NCBI RefSeq assembly: GCF_029392015.1
Contig: NZ_CP113925.1
Span: 1,302,001 to 1,366,000, forward strand
Origin: Bifidobacterium sp. ESL0728
GTDB taxonomy: Bacteria > Actinomycetota > Actinomycetes > Actinomycetales > Bifidobacteriaceae
Length of the DNA: 64,000 nt
Direction: 5' to 3'
Shown here: positions 38,658 to 48,473 of the stretch, piece after piece
Position numbering within the stretch: the stretch's first letter is position 1
Layout: each line of letters opens with the position of its first letter
The notes under the pieces: generated by a model
Database searches by the model: none
What the model was told of the DNA's origin: nothing
What the model saw: the letters and a program-made list of their open reading frames with translations, nothing else
Translations under genes and position numbers: made by a program

Positions 38658-39782
38658 TCAACCCAGATGAGAAAGCGTGACCGCGACGTCGCAATGCTGG
38701 AAGTTCTTGAGGTCAACATATCCGGTGGAAGCCATGGCACGGCGCAGGGCACCGATGAAGTTCACCGTTCCATCGGCGTTGTGGCTGGGCCCGAAGAGAA
38801 TCTGCTGCAACGGAGCGACCGTACCGACCTTCGTGCGCTTTCCGCGAGGAAGCGAGGGATGACGAGCTTCAGCGCCCCAATGAGTGCCCTTCCCGGGAGC
38901 CTCTTCGGCGCGTGCCAGAGGCGCTCCGAGCATTACCGCGTCAGCGCCCATCGCCAAAGCCTTTACGAACGAGCCGGAAGTACCCATCCCACCGTCGGCG
39001 ATGATCTGCACATAACGGCCGCCGGATTCATCCATGTAATCGCGGCGGGCCTCGGCCACATCTGCAATCGCGGTCGCGAGCGGTGCATGGACTCCGATGG
39101 TGGCGCGGGTTGCGGAAACCGCTCCGCCGCCGAAACCGACGAGCACACCGGCCGCACCTGTACGCATAAGATGCAGGGCGGCGGTATAGCTGGCTGCTCC
39201 CCCGACAATGACCGGAACGTCAAGGTCGTAGATGAATTTCTTCAAGTTCAATGGTTCGTGGCTTTCCGAGACGTGCTCGGCAGAAACCGCAGTGCCACGG
39301 ATGACGAAAAGATCGACTCCCGCGTCAATCACGGTCGAATAGAATTCCTGGGTACGCTGGGGCGAAAGAGCGCCAGCCACCGTCACACCGGCGTCACGAA
39401 TCTCGTGCAGACGACGTGTGATCAGTTCCGGCTTGATCGGCTCCTCATAGATTTGCTGCAGACGGGCGGTGGCATCGGCTTCATCGAGCTGGCTTATTTC
39501 GTCGAGGAGAGGCTGCGGATCATCGTAACGTGTCCACAATCCTTCAAGATCGAGTACGCCGAGTGCCCCGAGCTTGCCCATGGCAATCGCCGTGGCGGGG
39601 CTAGTCACCGAATCCATCGGAGCGGAAAGCACCGGGACGTCGAACTGATAGGCATCAATCTGCCATGCCGTCGACACGTCCTTCGGGTCGCGGGTCCTGC
39701 GTGAAGGGACGATAGCGATATCATCCAACGAATAGGCCAGACGGCCCTTTTTGCCCAAACCGATTTCAATTTCCTGAGTCAT
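38658..39782 (-). CDS. GuaB3-family IMP dehydrogenase-related protein
   Basis: TIM-barrel protein of about 374 residues related to IMP dehydrogenase and GMP reductase but lacking the CBS pair of true GuaB. It begins [21 protein letters not shown] as actinobacterial GuaB3 proteins do, and has [20 protein letters not shown] and the phosphate site ADGGMGTSG. Its reaction is uncertain; recent work on related GuaB3 proteins points to GMP reductase-like activity in some. ATG at 39782 chosen by family N-terminus; the frame also opens at 39803. Confidence 0.88.
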   Translation of the reverse strand: MTQEIEIGLGKKGRLAYSLDDIAIVPSRRTRDPKDVSTAWQIDAYQFDVPVLSAPMDSVTSPATAIAMGKLGALGVLDLEGLWTRYDDPQPLLDEISQLDEADATARLQQIYEEPIKPELITRRLHEIRDAGVTVAGALSPQRTQEFYSTVIDAGVDLFVIRGTAVSAEHVSESHEPLNLKKFIYDLDVPVIVGGAASYTAALHLMRTGAAGVLVGFGGGAVSATRATIGVHAPLATAIADVAEARRDYMDESGGRYVQIIADGGMGTSGSFVKALAMGADAVMLGAPLARAEEAPGKGTHWGAEARHPSLPRGKRTKVGTVAPLQQILFGPSHNADGTVNFIGALRRAMASTGYVDLKNFQHCDVAVTLSHLG

Positions 39783-39928
39783 GGCTTCAAGGTTACTTCC
39801 CATACGTGACGAGGACCACCGATTGGAAAATCAGGAAAACAGCGTCTCGTCAGTCAGTCAAAGCAACACCGATGACATATTTTGGAGTGATAATTATTTC
39901 ATATTCCTTATTACAAGAAAGAGCAAGC

Positions 39929-41152
39929 ATGGAAAAAATCAAGGTCAAAGGGACGATAGCCGAACTCGACGGCGACGAAATGACGAGAGTGATATGGAAG
40001 GATATTAAAAACCGCCTTATCCTGCCTTACCTCGACGTCAATCTTGATTACTATGACCTCGGCATCGAAAACCGCGACGCAACAAACGACCAGGTAACCA
40101 TCGACGCGGCCAATGCCATCAAGAAGCACCATGTCGGCGTCAAATGCGCCACCATCACGCCCGACGAAGCGCGTGTCAAGGAATTCAACCTGAAAAAGAT
40201 GTGGAAGTCGCCGAATGGGACGATCCGCAACATTCTCGGCGGCACGATTTTCCGCGAACCCATCGTGATCTCGAATATTCCTCGTTTGGTCCCCGGCTGG
40301 AAGAAGCCGATTGTCGTGGCAAGGCATGCGTTCGGCGACCAGTACAAAGCAACTGATTTCAAAGTGGGCAAGCCTGGACGCCTGACGGTGACGTTCACTC
40401 CGGAAGACGGCAGTGAACCCATCGAACACGTGGTCTATGACTATCCGGGCGCCGGCGTTGCACAGGTGCAATACAACCTTGATGATTCCATCCGTGGATT
40501 CGCGCGAGCCTGCTTCAACTACGGGCTCATGCGGCACTACCCGGTCTACCTTTCCACCAAGAACACGATTCTCAAGGCCTACGACGGTGAGTTCAAGGAC
40601 ATTTTCGCCGAAGTCTACGAAAACGAATACAAGGTTCGCTTTGAGGCGGAAGGGTTGACTTACGAGCACCGGCTTATCGATGACATGGTGGCCAGCACGA
40701 TGAAGTGGCATGGCGGCTATATCTGGGCGTGCAAGAACTACGACGGCGATGTGCAATCCGACTCAGTGGCGCAGGGCTTCGGTTCGCTGGGACTGATGAC
40801 TTCAGTGCTGATGACCCCCGATGGCAAGACGGTAGAAGCCGAGGCGGCGCACGGCACCGTGACGCGTCATTATCGTCGTTGGCTCAAAGGTGAGAAGACC
40901 TCGACCAATCCCATCGCTTCGATTTACGCATGGACCGGCGGGCTCAAGCAGCGCGCCAAGCTTGACGAGACTCCTGAAGTCGGGTATTTCGCCGAAACCC
41001 TGGAACAGGTCATCATCAAGACGGTGGAAAGCGGAAAGATGACCAAGGATCTGGCGATGCTCATCGGCCCGGATCAGCCTTGGCTTGACACAGAGGGCTT
41101 CATGGACGCATTGGATGAGGAGCTGAAAAAGGAACTGAACCAATCGCGTTAG
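39929..41152 (+). CDS. icd: NADP-dependent isocitrate dehydrogenase, homodimeric type
   Basis: Oxidises isocitrate to 2-oxoglutarate with NADP. The 407 residues start [20 protein letters not shown] and carry [24 protein letters not shown] and the family signature [19 protein letters not shown]. It is of the eukaryotic-like dimeric class, not the monomeric actinobacterial one. AAGAAAGAG precedes the ATG at 39929; the open frame upstream to 39806 has no support. The FHA protein at 21001 belongs to a family that controls this branch point in other actinobacteria. Confidence 0.95.
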   Translation: MEKIKVKGTIAELDGDEMTRVIWKDIKNRLILPYLDVNLDYYDLGIENRDATNDQVTIDAANAIKKHHVGVKCATITPDEARVKEFNLKKMWKSPNGTIRNILGGTIFREPIVISNIPRLVPGWKKPIVVARHAFGDQYKATDFKVGKPGRLTVTFTPEDGSEPIEHVVYDYPGAGVAQVQYNLDDSIRGFARACFNYGLMRHYPVYLSTKNTILKAYDGEFKDIFAEVYENEYKVRFEAEGLTYEHRLIDDMVASTMKWHGGYIWACKNYDGDVQSDSVAQGFGSLGLMTSVLMTPDGKTVEAEAAHGTVTRHYRRWLKGEKTSTNPIASIYAWTGGLKQRAKLDETPEVGYFAETLEQVIIKTVESGKMTKDLAMLIGPDQPWLDTEGFMDALDEELKKELNQSR

Positions 41153-41168
41153 TCCATGGTTTAATTTG

Positions 41169-41216
41169 GCGCCGTCGCATAACATTGCAAGTATTCATAT
41201 GCGGCGGTGCTTTCAT
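41169..41216 (+). terminator. Terminator of icd
   Basis: Arms 41169-41181 and 41198-41210 pair over 13 positions with two G-U pairs, followed by TTTCAT. Confidence 0.7.
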
Positions 41217-41276
41217 ATCGCCCCCAGACTACTATCAATCTTGGTTGATTCGAAGCATATTAAAGAAGGATGACTC

Positions 41277-42914
41277 ATGACGACGCGCGGCAAGCATTCC
41301 TTGGCACGTTTCCTGGCTTTCGCCACGGCTGCAATCCTGACGATGACTTCGGCAGCTTGCGGCAGCGGGCATCAGGATGCGGGAACCACCTCGATCGACA
41401 CCGATAAGGTATCGGTGAGTTCGGCAGCAGCCAAAAGCAATGTCATGATTTTCACCCCATCCGATGGGATTTCCATATCATCGCACACTCCGCTGAGCAA
41501 ATGGGCCAAGTTCGCGCCGGCAGTCACGAAATCGCTTACCGATGCAGGTTTCCAATCCAAGAACATCAAAGTGAAGACTGACGGCAACCTCACCAAGCAG
41601 AGTGATGATGTGCAGGACTATGTGGTCAACCAGCTTTCCGCCGCATCCGATGACATCAACCACCACACGACACTGATCGTCGCACCCGCAATCTCCGAGA
41701 ACAAAGGCAACGAACAATATGGCGACTACGTCACCAATCCGAGTGACGCACCGACGTATGACACAGAAAAACCGATGACCACAGCCAATACAAATGCCAA
41801 CAGCGATACGGATTCCAAAACTTCATCCTCGTCTTCTGACAAATCAGCGCAGACACAAAACGGAAACACAAAAGGCGATACCGAGGAGAACGACGAGGCC
41901 ACAGCAGGCAAGCGGTTGGTAAAAACCTTGAAACTGGCGAAAAAGGCAGGGGCACGCACCGTCATTCTCGCCAATCCCCTGGCCGGCTTTACTCCGGATA
42001 TTTTCGTGAGCATGTCGACCCCGCGTCAGATCGGCGCCTTGCAGGCGGAACAACTCGTATCGAAACTTGCGTTGGAGAAAACGACCAATATGCATCCCAA
42101 ATCCGTTGAGGTCATGATTCCCATCGGTGAAGACGGCGATTCGACCGCCGGCAACACCGACGCATTTGCCGAAGAAGCCTTTGCAGGGATATGGGACGTC
42201 CTCCAGCCTTATTTCAAGGACGGACGAGCCGTAAGCCCGTCAAAGAAGCTCACCGCAACCACGACCGACAAAGATTGGGAATCCGTTTCATTCAAAGCAA
42301 CCAAAACCGCAGAGGTGAAAAACGAGCTGGACACGAGGCTCACCGACTCAACCAAAGACGGCAAGACGCTTCACGTCGACGGCATTCTTGCCATGAACGA
42401 TTTCGTTTCGTCGGCGGTGGTTGATGAGCTGACCAGCCTCAAATATACCGGCACCGCAGCCGACATCAATCCAGAAATCGAAGTATCCGGCATTGTCGGC
42501 ACGCTCACCGGCAAACACAATCTCGATAAGATTGCGCCTCCGAAGCCGAAGGACAGCAAAGAAAGCAACACCAAGGGAGAAGCACAGTCGCAATCCGACA
42601 GTGAAGGCGACATGGCTTGGCCGATCATCACCGGTTACGGTGCGTATGTCGATATGATGCCCGATGTGGTCAATGGAAAGCAATGGATGACAGGAATGGA
42701 AAATATCCAAAAACTGTCACAAGACATCGCCGGAGCGACTGCCATCATCGAAGCCGGGAAAAACGTGACCGAACTTCCCTATGTCAAGACGGCAACGATC
42801 AACGGCGCAAAGATGAACGCCATCCATGAAAAGCCGATGGCCATCAGCGCCGGCAATCTCAAGCATTTGCTTATTGAACCCGGATACATCTCACTGGCGG
42901 ATGCAGGACTATAA
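41277..42914 (+). CDS. Lipoprotein resembling a sugar ABC transporter substrate-binding protein
   Basis: Secreted lipoprotein of 545 residues. The signal peptide ends in the lipobox TSAAC, with the lipid-bearing Cys at 28. The rest resembles type 1 periplasmic-binding proteins of the sugar family (TLIVAPAIS, ARTVILANPLAG, VDGILAMNDFVSSAVVDEL, SGIVGTLTG). Ser/Thr/Asn-rich inserts without obvious structure interrupt it at about 165-205 and 420-445. No permease or ATPase gene lies nearby, so it is either an orphan binding protein or has another envelope role. AGAAGGA precedes the ATG. Confidence 0.7.
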   Translation: MTTRGKHSLARFLAFATAAILTMTSAACGSGHQDAGTTSIDTDKVSVSSAAAKSNVMIFTPSDGISISSHTPLSKWAKFAPAVTKSLTDAGFQSKNIKVKTDGNLTKQSDDVQDYVVNQLSAASDDINHHTTLIVAPAISENKGNEQYGDYVTNPSDAPTYDTEKPMTTANTNANSDTDSKTSSSSSDKSAQTQNGNTKGDTEENDEATAGKRLVKTLKLAKKAGARTVILANPLAGFTPDIFVSMSTPRQIGALQAEQLVSKLALEKTTNMHPKSVEVMIPIGEDGDSTAGNTDAFAEEAFAGIWDVLQPYFKDGRAVSPSKKLTATTTDKDWESVSFKATKTAEVKNELDTRLTDSTKDGKTLHVDGILAMNDFVSSAVVDELTSLKYTGTAADINPEIEVSGIVGTLTGKHNLDKIAPPKPKDSKESNTKGEAQSQSDSEGDMAWPIITGYGAYVDMMPDVVNGKQWMTGMENIQKLSQDIAGATAIIEAGKNVTELPYVKTATINGAKMNAIHEKPMAISAGNLKHLLIEPGYISLADAGL

Positions 42915-43079
42915 AAACAGAATTATTGCCAGACTGCCCTTAACGCCTTGTCCCGTAAGATAGATTGTAAGACATTATCCGTTGAAATGATTGTCTCATC
43001 GCCGTCCCTCACTTAAACAAGGACTTCTGGATTATGGGGAAGCAAGCCTTTGTTCTACCGAACAGGCCGAGTCAACCCA

Positions 43080-43808
43080 TTACTGGGAAACAGGTTTGAG
43101 CACTATCTTTCTCTTCGATGCCAGTTGCTGAGGGTCCCGGTATTCCTTTCTGCTTTTGCGAACTCCCCAATGCACGCAGATTCCGGTGCAATGGTCCGAA
43201 ACGCCTTTGACCACACCAATCGGCATTCCCTTGACCACCGGCGTTCCCATCGGCAGAAGCGTCTGGGCCGGTTCCAGAGTCAAAGTGAGACTTTTATGAC
43301 GGATGCTTACCACCGATTTTCCCGCCACGTTCCCGGCGAAACTGATGAAGCCGCTTGCCGGTGCGAACAATGGAGTGTCCTCTATCGCCGCGATATCGAC
43401 GCCACGATGACCCGGTCCCCAAACCTGTTTGGGAGCCTTGAACCGCCTCGTCACCACATGTGGCAGTACCGGCCATCTCATATTGGCTTTGCACCCTTTT
43501 TCGTTGTGAACCGGAGGATCCACAGATCCGATCGGTTCAATGAATCCCAGCGAACGTTGGGGCAAAGCCGTCGTGGATTCATGGGCCTCACCAATGTCTT
43601 TGGACGAATCCAATGTTTCGTCCAACGTGGTGTCAGTCGCAGCGGAGGCTTCATGCCCACCCGTCGCAAAGCCTATGAACAACACAGCAAATACCGCAAG
43701 AATCGTCACCAGTCCCCAAAGAAAGCCAACGAGCTTCTTCCTGAGTTGTTGCCTTGCGAGTCTCAATCGTTCCCGTTTGAGCTGTTGTTTCTCTCTATCG
43801 TCCATCAT
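43080..43808 (-). CDS. M23-family (LytM-like) peptidase domain protein, membrane-anchored
   Basis: Protein of about 242 residues: basic cytoplasmic start, a membrane helix (about 25-50), a linker, then an M23 domain. The metal-binding motif GHRGVDIAA is present. In place of the usual HxH there is CVHWGVR, so one ligand differs and activity is uncertain; many such proteins are noncatalytic amidase activators. Start: the ATG at 43817 almost touches AAAGGAGG, so 43808, ten bases away, is preferred. The promoter region upstream carries the DnaA-box motif shared with comEA. Confidence 0.8.
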   Translation of the reverse strand: MMDDREKQQLKRERLRLARQQLRKKLVGFLWGLVTILAVFAVLFIGFATGGHEASAATDTTLDETLDSSKDIGEAHESTTALPQRSLGFIEPIGSVDPPVHNEKGCKANMRWPVLPHVVTRRFKAPKQVWGPGHRGVDIAAIEDTPLFAPASGFISFAGNVAGKSVVSIRHKSLTLTLEPAQTLLPMGTPVVKGMPIGVVKGVSDHCTGICVHWGVRKSRKEYRDPQQLASKRKIVLKPVSQ

Positions 43809-43888
43809 CGTTGCCATGCCTCCTTTCATTGCAACATTGGCATTAACCGTCCCGCCCTTCCACTATCCCCCATATCCTCCAAATAGCG

Positions 43889-43949
43889 GAGCAAAAACGA
43901 GTGGTGTGGTCGAATGACCCCGGTTATCCACAACGTCCGGGCGTGTCGC
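43889..43949. promoter_or_regulatory. Three-part motif with a perfect DnaA box, M23/tag intergenic region
   Basis: TGTGGTCGAATGA (43905-43917), six bases, TTATCCACA (43924-43932), eight bases, GCGTGTCGC (43941-43949). The same parts in the same order stand before comEA (54902-54960). TTATCCACA is the consensus DnaA box. Its place between two divergent genes fits an operator. Confidence 0.7.
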
Positions 43950-44033
43950 AAAAGTTATGCACCGGATATGCACAAATGCCGGGGCTCACGAGTATAAAAG
44001 ACATAGCGTTTTAAAGAAAGGAACGCTCGACGT

Positions 44034-44669
44034 ATGAACACGGAAAGAAAACCGACAGAGACGAATCCGAAAAACACGGCCGGCAACCCAACAATTGACG
44101 GCGACGGCCTGCAACGTTGCTGGCCGCAATCGTATCTGGGGTTGAGCCACGACATGCTGGTCTACCACGACACCGAGTGGGGCACGCCCTGCTATGACTC
44201 CCAAGCCCTTTTCGAACGGCTCGCGCTTGAGGCCATGCAGGCTGGGCTTTCGTGGAACACCATCATCAACAAGCGCAAGGCGATCGATGCGGCGTTCCAT
44301 GATTTCGATATCGAACGCGTTGCGCAGATGAGTGACGAAATACCTGAGCTGATGGAAGACAAAGCCATCATCCGCAACAGGCGGAAAATCGAGGCCACTA
44401 TCCATAACGCCCAGGTCGCGCTGGAATTGGGTAGGCCATTCGCCGATTATATTTGGGGCTTCGCACCTGACGGGCCGCGCGTGAACAGGCCGAAAAGCCG
44501 GGAAGAGGTTCCCGCAGTGACCCGGAAATCAATCGAGATGAGCAAGGCCATGAAAAAGGCAGGGTTCAAGTTCGTCGGCCCGACCACCATGTACGCCTAT
44601 ATGCAATCGACAGGCATGGTCAACGACCACTTGCAGGGCTGCTTCAGATGCCCCGAAACGGATAAATGA
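44034..44669 (+). CDS. tag: DNA-3-methyladenine glycosylase I
   Basis: Base-excision repair enzyme removing 3-methyladenine from DNA. Family motifs are clear: RCWPQS, YHDTEWGTPCYD, LALEAMQAGLSWNTI, and NDHLQGCFRC near the C-terminus. The zinc ligands (Cys near the start, His in YHD, His and Cys at the end) are all present. About 20 polar residues precede the conserved part. AAAGGAACG lies before the ATG. Transcribed divergently from the M23 gene. Confidence 0.95.
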   Translation: MNTERKPTETNPKNTAGNPTIDGDGLQRCWPQSYLGLSHDMLVYHDTEWGTPCYDSQALFERLALEAMQAGLSWNTIINKRKAIDAAFHDFDIERVAQMSDEIPELMEDKAIIRNRRKIEATIHNAQVALELGRPFADYIWGFAPDGPRVNRPKSREEVPAVTRKSIEMSKAMKKAGFKFVGPTTMYAYMQSTGMVNDHLQGCFRCPETDK

Positions 44670-44742
44670 TTGAACACGCGCCGCATATATATCAAAGACG
44701 CCACCAAATGTGTCTCTAGCATCCGAAACGGATAAATGATTG
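44653..44742 (+). repeat. 20-base direct repeat covering the end of tag
   Basis: CCGAAACGGATAAATGATTG occurs at 44653-44672, including the tag stop codon, and again at 44723-44742. Bases between and after hold no gene. Confidence 0.8.
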
Positions 44743-44899
44743 TATAGGTGCCCCAATGTCCGGCTTCGCGAACGTTTGTGATATCGACTAATTTCCAGCG
44801 ACTTTTAGAAATACGAGCTGATATGTTTCAAATCGAATAATAACCATCGTTCGCAGGATAGCTATTGATGCCTGTTCAATAAGCCATTGCTGCTATGGA

Positions 44900-46999
44900 T
44901 CATTGCCCGCACAACCCTTGGCGCAGCATGATACCGTAAGCCGCACGTCCGCCGTTCTCGCCGGGAGTCAAATGGGTGCCATCGTCATAGAAATATTCAG
45001 GATGCATGTTGCTGACGGAATACCAATCCAGCAGACCGACATTCTTGTGTTTGGCGACCACCGAACGAAGAATCTGATTGTTCGAATCCTGCCAGGAATC
45101 CGGCGAACGGACCGTGGTGAGATACAACGGCTCATCGCCCACGGCCGCTATCAGATCCTCAACCTGCTGTTCGTCGGCGATGCGGTCATTGGTTCCCAAC
45201 GCCATGACGACAACGCTTCCAGCCTCGCCTTGGGCCTGATGCTGCTGATAGAGGTCAGAGCCCGTTGCAAAATGGCGCCCGACCATATTGTCCTGAACGC
45301 TGGCCGGAATGTGCTGCTGGACGAAATCGTGCGCGCCCATTTCCACTGAATCGCTGATGATCAGAGGATTCGCGCTGCATGAGCCGGTTGCGGCATCATA
45401 CGTCCAACCTTTGGTGTCAAGGTTCTTCGGGACTTTGGCGGCTACCGGCACCAGACGAGGGGGCAGATTAACCGACGGCTTGGGTACCGCCGACCGGCGC
45501 AACGTCAACAGGTCGCGCCTGATCGGAGTGGCTATGCCAAGGCTATGTTCGACCGAAAGGTATTCGCGGCGCAGGGAAGCCGAACGCCGAGCGGCAATCT
45601 GATTGAAATCGACGGGAAGAGCCGTGCACACCAGCACCGCCACCACACCGCAGAAAGCCAGGATTTTGGTGACCAGACGCATTTCCCGGAACGGAGCTTT
45701 CCCTTCAGGAGGCACAACCTTGCGCAACGCCTCGGCCACCTGGTAGAAACCTTCACATACCGCCCAAAGTATGAGGAACTGGACGATCCATTCCCACCAA
45801 CGCAGTGGCTGGGTACGAATCGCCGGGTTCATGAATTCGAGCAACGGGTAATGAACCAGATAAATCGAGAAGGAACGCGACCCGATATAGCGCAATACTC
45901 TTGAGCCCAACACAGAACTACAGAGATTCCCGGGAATCAGAACGATGGCCAAGAGCAGGGCAACGATAATGGCAACAGCTTGCAGGCCACCACGGTAAAG
46001 CATAGTGTCATTGCCGCCGGAAACGCAATACAGAACGATCAGAGCGGCCAAAAGACAAAATCCGGCACCGGCAAACAACAGATTCACCGGACTGGACCAA
46101 CTTCCGGTATTCGCCGTTTTTTCTTTTTCTTCCTTTTCGCCGTGTTTGATTTCCGCCCGTTCGACCATGAACGAGAGCAAAGCGCCGATCATCAGTTCCG
46201 AAAAACGCGTGTCAAGTCCGTAATAGACACGGGACACATCCGCTCCCGGCACGTAAAGAATCACCATTAGAGCGGTGGAAATAGCGGCAAGTAGGAAGGT
46301 GGCAAGGAACCTGGTTCGCAATTTCAGGTTAAGCCGGTGCATCAGCCACAGCACGGAAACCCAGACCAGATAGAACTGCATGGTGACGGCAAGAAACCAC
46401 AAGTGTGTGAGTGGTGACGGGAGCCCGGCCGCGGTGAAATACGAGACCTTACGGAAGATGTAGACCCAGTTGCTGGCGTACAGCGCACTCGGCAGCGCAT
46501 CAAGGTGCAGCTTCGGCAGCATTCCCGGAGACAGCAAATAGGCGGTCGGTACGACCAATGCGATCAGCGAGAGCAACGGGAAAGTCAGACGCTTGATTTT
46601 GCGCCAAAGATAACTTGCGTAATGGAACCCTTGCGGGCTGGCCATCCGTCGTTCCACGCTGCCGGTAATCAGGAAACCGGAGATGACGAAGAAAATGGTG
46701 ACGCCGAGAAACCCGCCGCTGAGCAGCGAGGGGCGGACGTGGTAAGCGACCACCCCGATAATCGCCAAAGCACGCAGACCGTCGATGGCGTCGTTCCGGG
46801 AAAAGACAGAAGGACGGGAAGGATTGGTGGACTGGGAGGATTCCGAAGGACCAGAAAGCTCGGAAGTACCGGAAGAATCAGAGGCATGGGAAGAGATGGA
46901 AGTAAGAGGCGATTGTACACGATGCGAGGATTCAGCAGGATTGGAAGAAGACGCGTTGATTTCAGCGGGTTTTGGGCTATTCCCGGTGCGTCCCAACAT
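44900..46999 (-). CDS. Acyltransferase-3 / SGNH fusion (OafA-OatA like)
   Basis: Large membrane O-acyltransferase of about 699 residues. A Ser-rich N-terminus (about 70) is followed by ten membrane helices (DGLRALAIIGVVAYHVRPSL starts the family signature; SIYLVHYPLLE is typical). The C-terminal extracytoplasmic SGNH hydrolase-like domain (about 555-699) has SDSVEMG, ALGTNDR and DDGTHLTPGEN, supplying Ser, Asn and Asp-His. Such proteins O-acetylate peptidoglycan or surface polysaccharide; the target here is not known. I use ATG at 46999, preceded by AGAGG; the TTG just before is unlikely. Confidence 0.9.
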   Translation of the reverse strand: MLGRTGNSPKPAEINASSSNPAESSHRVQSPLTSISSHASDSSGTSELSGPSESSQSTNPSRPSVFSRNDAIDGLRALAIIGVVAYHVRPSLLSGGFLGVTIFFVISGFLITGSVERRMASPQGFHYASYLWRKIKRLTFPLLSLIALVVPTAYLLSPGMLPKLHLDALPSALYASNWVYIFRKVSYFTAAGLPSPLTHLWFLAVTMQFYLVWVSVLWLMHRLNLKLRTRFLATFLLAAISTALMVILYVPGADVSRVYYGLDTRFSELMIGALLSFMVERAEIKHGEKEEKEKTANTGSWSSPVNLLFAGAGFCLLAALIVLYCVSGGNDTMLYRGGLQAVAIIVALLLAIVLIPGNLCSSVLGSRVLRYIGSRSFSIYLVHYPLLEFMNPAIRTQPLRWWEWIVQFLILWAVCEGFYQVAEALRKVVPPEGKAPFREMRLVTKILAFCGVVAVLVCTALPVDFNQIAARRSASLRREYLSVEHSLGIATPIRRDLLTLRRSAVPKPSVNLPPRLVPVAAKVPKNLDTKGWTYDAATGSCSANPLIISDSVEMGAHDFVQQHIPASVQDNMVGRHFATGSDLYQQHQAQGEAGSVVVMALGTNDRIADEQQVEDLIAAVGDEPLYLTTVRSPDSWQDSNNQILRSVVAKHKNVGLLDWYSVSNMHPEYFYDDGTHLTPGENGGRAAYGIMLRQGLCGQ

Positions 47000-47195
47000 C
47001 AACCTCTTTTTCGTTTCTTATCATTCCGTGGCCAGTCGAGCTACGGTCACAAGGCAGTACATTAACAAAGGGCATAGATGCTTTAATGCGGTTGACACGC
47101 CGCCAAGCGTCTGGGCCTGCCTGAATGTTTTCGGTACAGTTTGGTGCGCACTTGGTGCGCACGCGTAAAGTTGATGGAACGTAATCAAAAACGAA

Positions 47196-47228
47196 AAATT
47201 CCCAGAACCTTTAAGATCCCAGGAATTT
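47196..47228 (-). terminator. Terminator of tRNA-Asn
   Basis: AAATTCC (47196-47202) pairs with GGAATTT (47222-47228); on the minus strand the stem is followed by TTTTCG. Confidence 0.6.
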
Positions 47229-47235
47229 CATTCCG

Positions 47236-47308
47236 CTCCCGCAGCTGGGCTTGAACCAGCGACATTCTGATTAACAGTCAGACGCTCTGCCAACTGAGCT
47301 ATGCGGGA
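47236..47308 (-). tRNA. tRNA-Asn (anticodon GTT)
   Basis: 73-base cloverleaf on the minus strand. Acceptor TCCCGCA/TGCGGGA, D arm GCTCAGTTGGCAGAGC, anticodon stem TCTGA/TCAGA with loop CTGTTAA, T arm CTGGTTCAAGCCCAG, discriminator G. CCA is not encoded. Confidence 0.97.
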
Positions 47309-47429
47309 ATGTCCCGTACGGAACTCGAAGCACCGCACAAGAAATATATTCTATACAAGAATCACCATCACGCAACCCCAATGGCGTGTCGCTTGGATTT
47401 TGCGGGGTGTCACGATTGCGGCAACAAAC

Positions 47430-48473
47430 TCACACGCTGATGACGTTCATGGGCATTGCAGAGTCGATGGGGAAATCAGGTGAGGAAGGCTTGACGCCGG
47501 CCTCGACCAAATTGACGCCGAGCATGGCGACCATCGCGCCGTTGTCGGTGCAGAGCTTGATTTGCGGGATGCGAACCTCGACGCCATGCTCCTTGCCGAC
47601 CTCGAGCAGTTTGGCGCGCAGTTGAGAATTCGCAGAGAAACCGCCGCCGACGATCAACGTCTTGGAATCGTATTCCTCGCAACCGTGCATGGCTTTGTTG
47701 GAAAGTACCGTGGCCACGGAATCCGCCAACGAGGCACAGACATCATCAACCGGAATCTCCTTGCCCGCCGCCTGCTGGGCTTCAACCCAGCGAGCCACGG
47801 CAGTCTTGACACCGGAGAAGCTGAAATCGTAAGGATGATCCTTGCCCGCCTTGCCCCTGGTGAGGCCCTGCGGCACCTTGATGGCGTGCGGATCACCCAG
47901 TTGACCGTGTCTGTCGATATGAGGGCCACCAGGGTAGGGGAACCCTAGCAGACGGGCGACCTTGTCAAAGCACTCCCCTGCGGCGTCATCAAGCGTCGTG
48001 CCGACCACATCGACGTGACGTGCCACGTCCTCGACGTGCAGCAATGACGTGTGACCGCCGGAAACGATCAATGCCAATGTATCTTTCGGGAATGGACCGA
48101 ACTGCAACTGAGTGACGGCGATATGGCCGATGACGTGGTTGATGCCATAAATCGGCTTGTTAGCAGCCCATGCCAGCGCTTTGGCTCCGGAAACGCCGAC
48201 CGCCAAACATCCGGCGAGACCCGGGCCTGCCGAAACCGCGATGGCGTCCACATCGGAGAGTTCCATATTCGCATCCGTCAACGCCTTGCTGACGACGGGC
48301 ACGAAGGCCTCCGCGTGGGCGCGCGAAGCAATCTCCGGAATGACCCCACCGTAACGCGCATGTTCCTCCATCGAGGAAGCCACGACGTTGGAAACCAGCG
48401 TACGTCCACGCACAATGGCCGCCGCGGTCTCATCGCAGGTGGATTCGATGCCAAGTACTGTAAGTTCGCTCAT
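47430..48473 (-). CDS. tsaD: tRNA t6A synthesis transferase TsaD (Gcp/Kae1)
   Basis: Transfers threonylcarbamoyl to A37 of ANN-reading tRNAs, using the TsaB/TsaE complex. The 347 residues show VLGIESTCDETAAAIV, the iron-binding pair in HAEAF and INHVIGHI, VSGGHTSLL, and DDAAGECFDK. ATG overlaps the rimI stop (ATGA), so the two are coupled. TsaB and TsaE are encoded just upstream in the same direction. Confidence 0.97.
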   Translation of the reverse strand: MSELTVLGIESTCDETAAAIVRGRTLVSNVVASSMEEHARYGGVIPEIASRAHAEAFVPVVSKALTDANMELSDVDAIAVSAGPGLAGCLAVGVSGAKALAWAANKPIYGINHVIGHIAVTQLQFGPFPKDTLALIVSGGHTSLLHVEDVARHVDVVGTTLDDAAGECFDKVARLLGFPYPGGPHIDRHGQLGDPHAIKVPQGLTRGKAGKDHPYDFSFSGVKTAVARWVEAQQAAGKEIPVDDVCASLADSVATVLSNKAMHGCEEYDSKTLIVGGGFSANSQLRAKLLEVGKEHGVEVRIPQIKLCTDNGAMVAMLGVNLVEAGVKPSSPDFPIDSAMPMNVISV

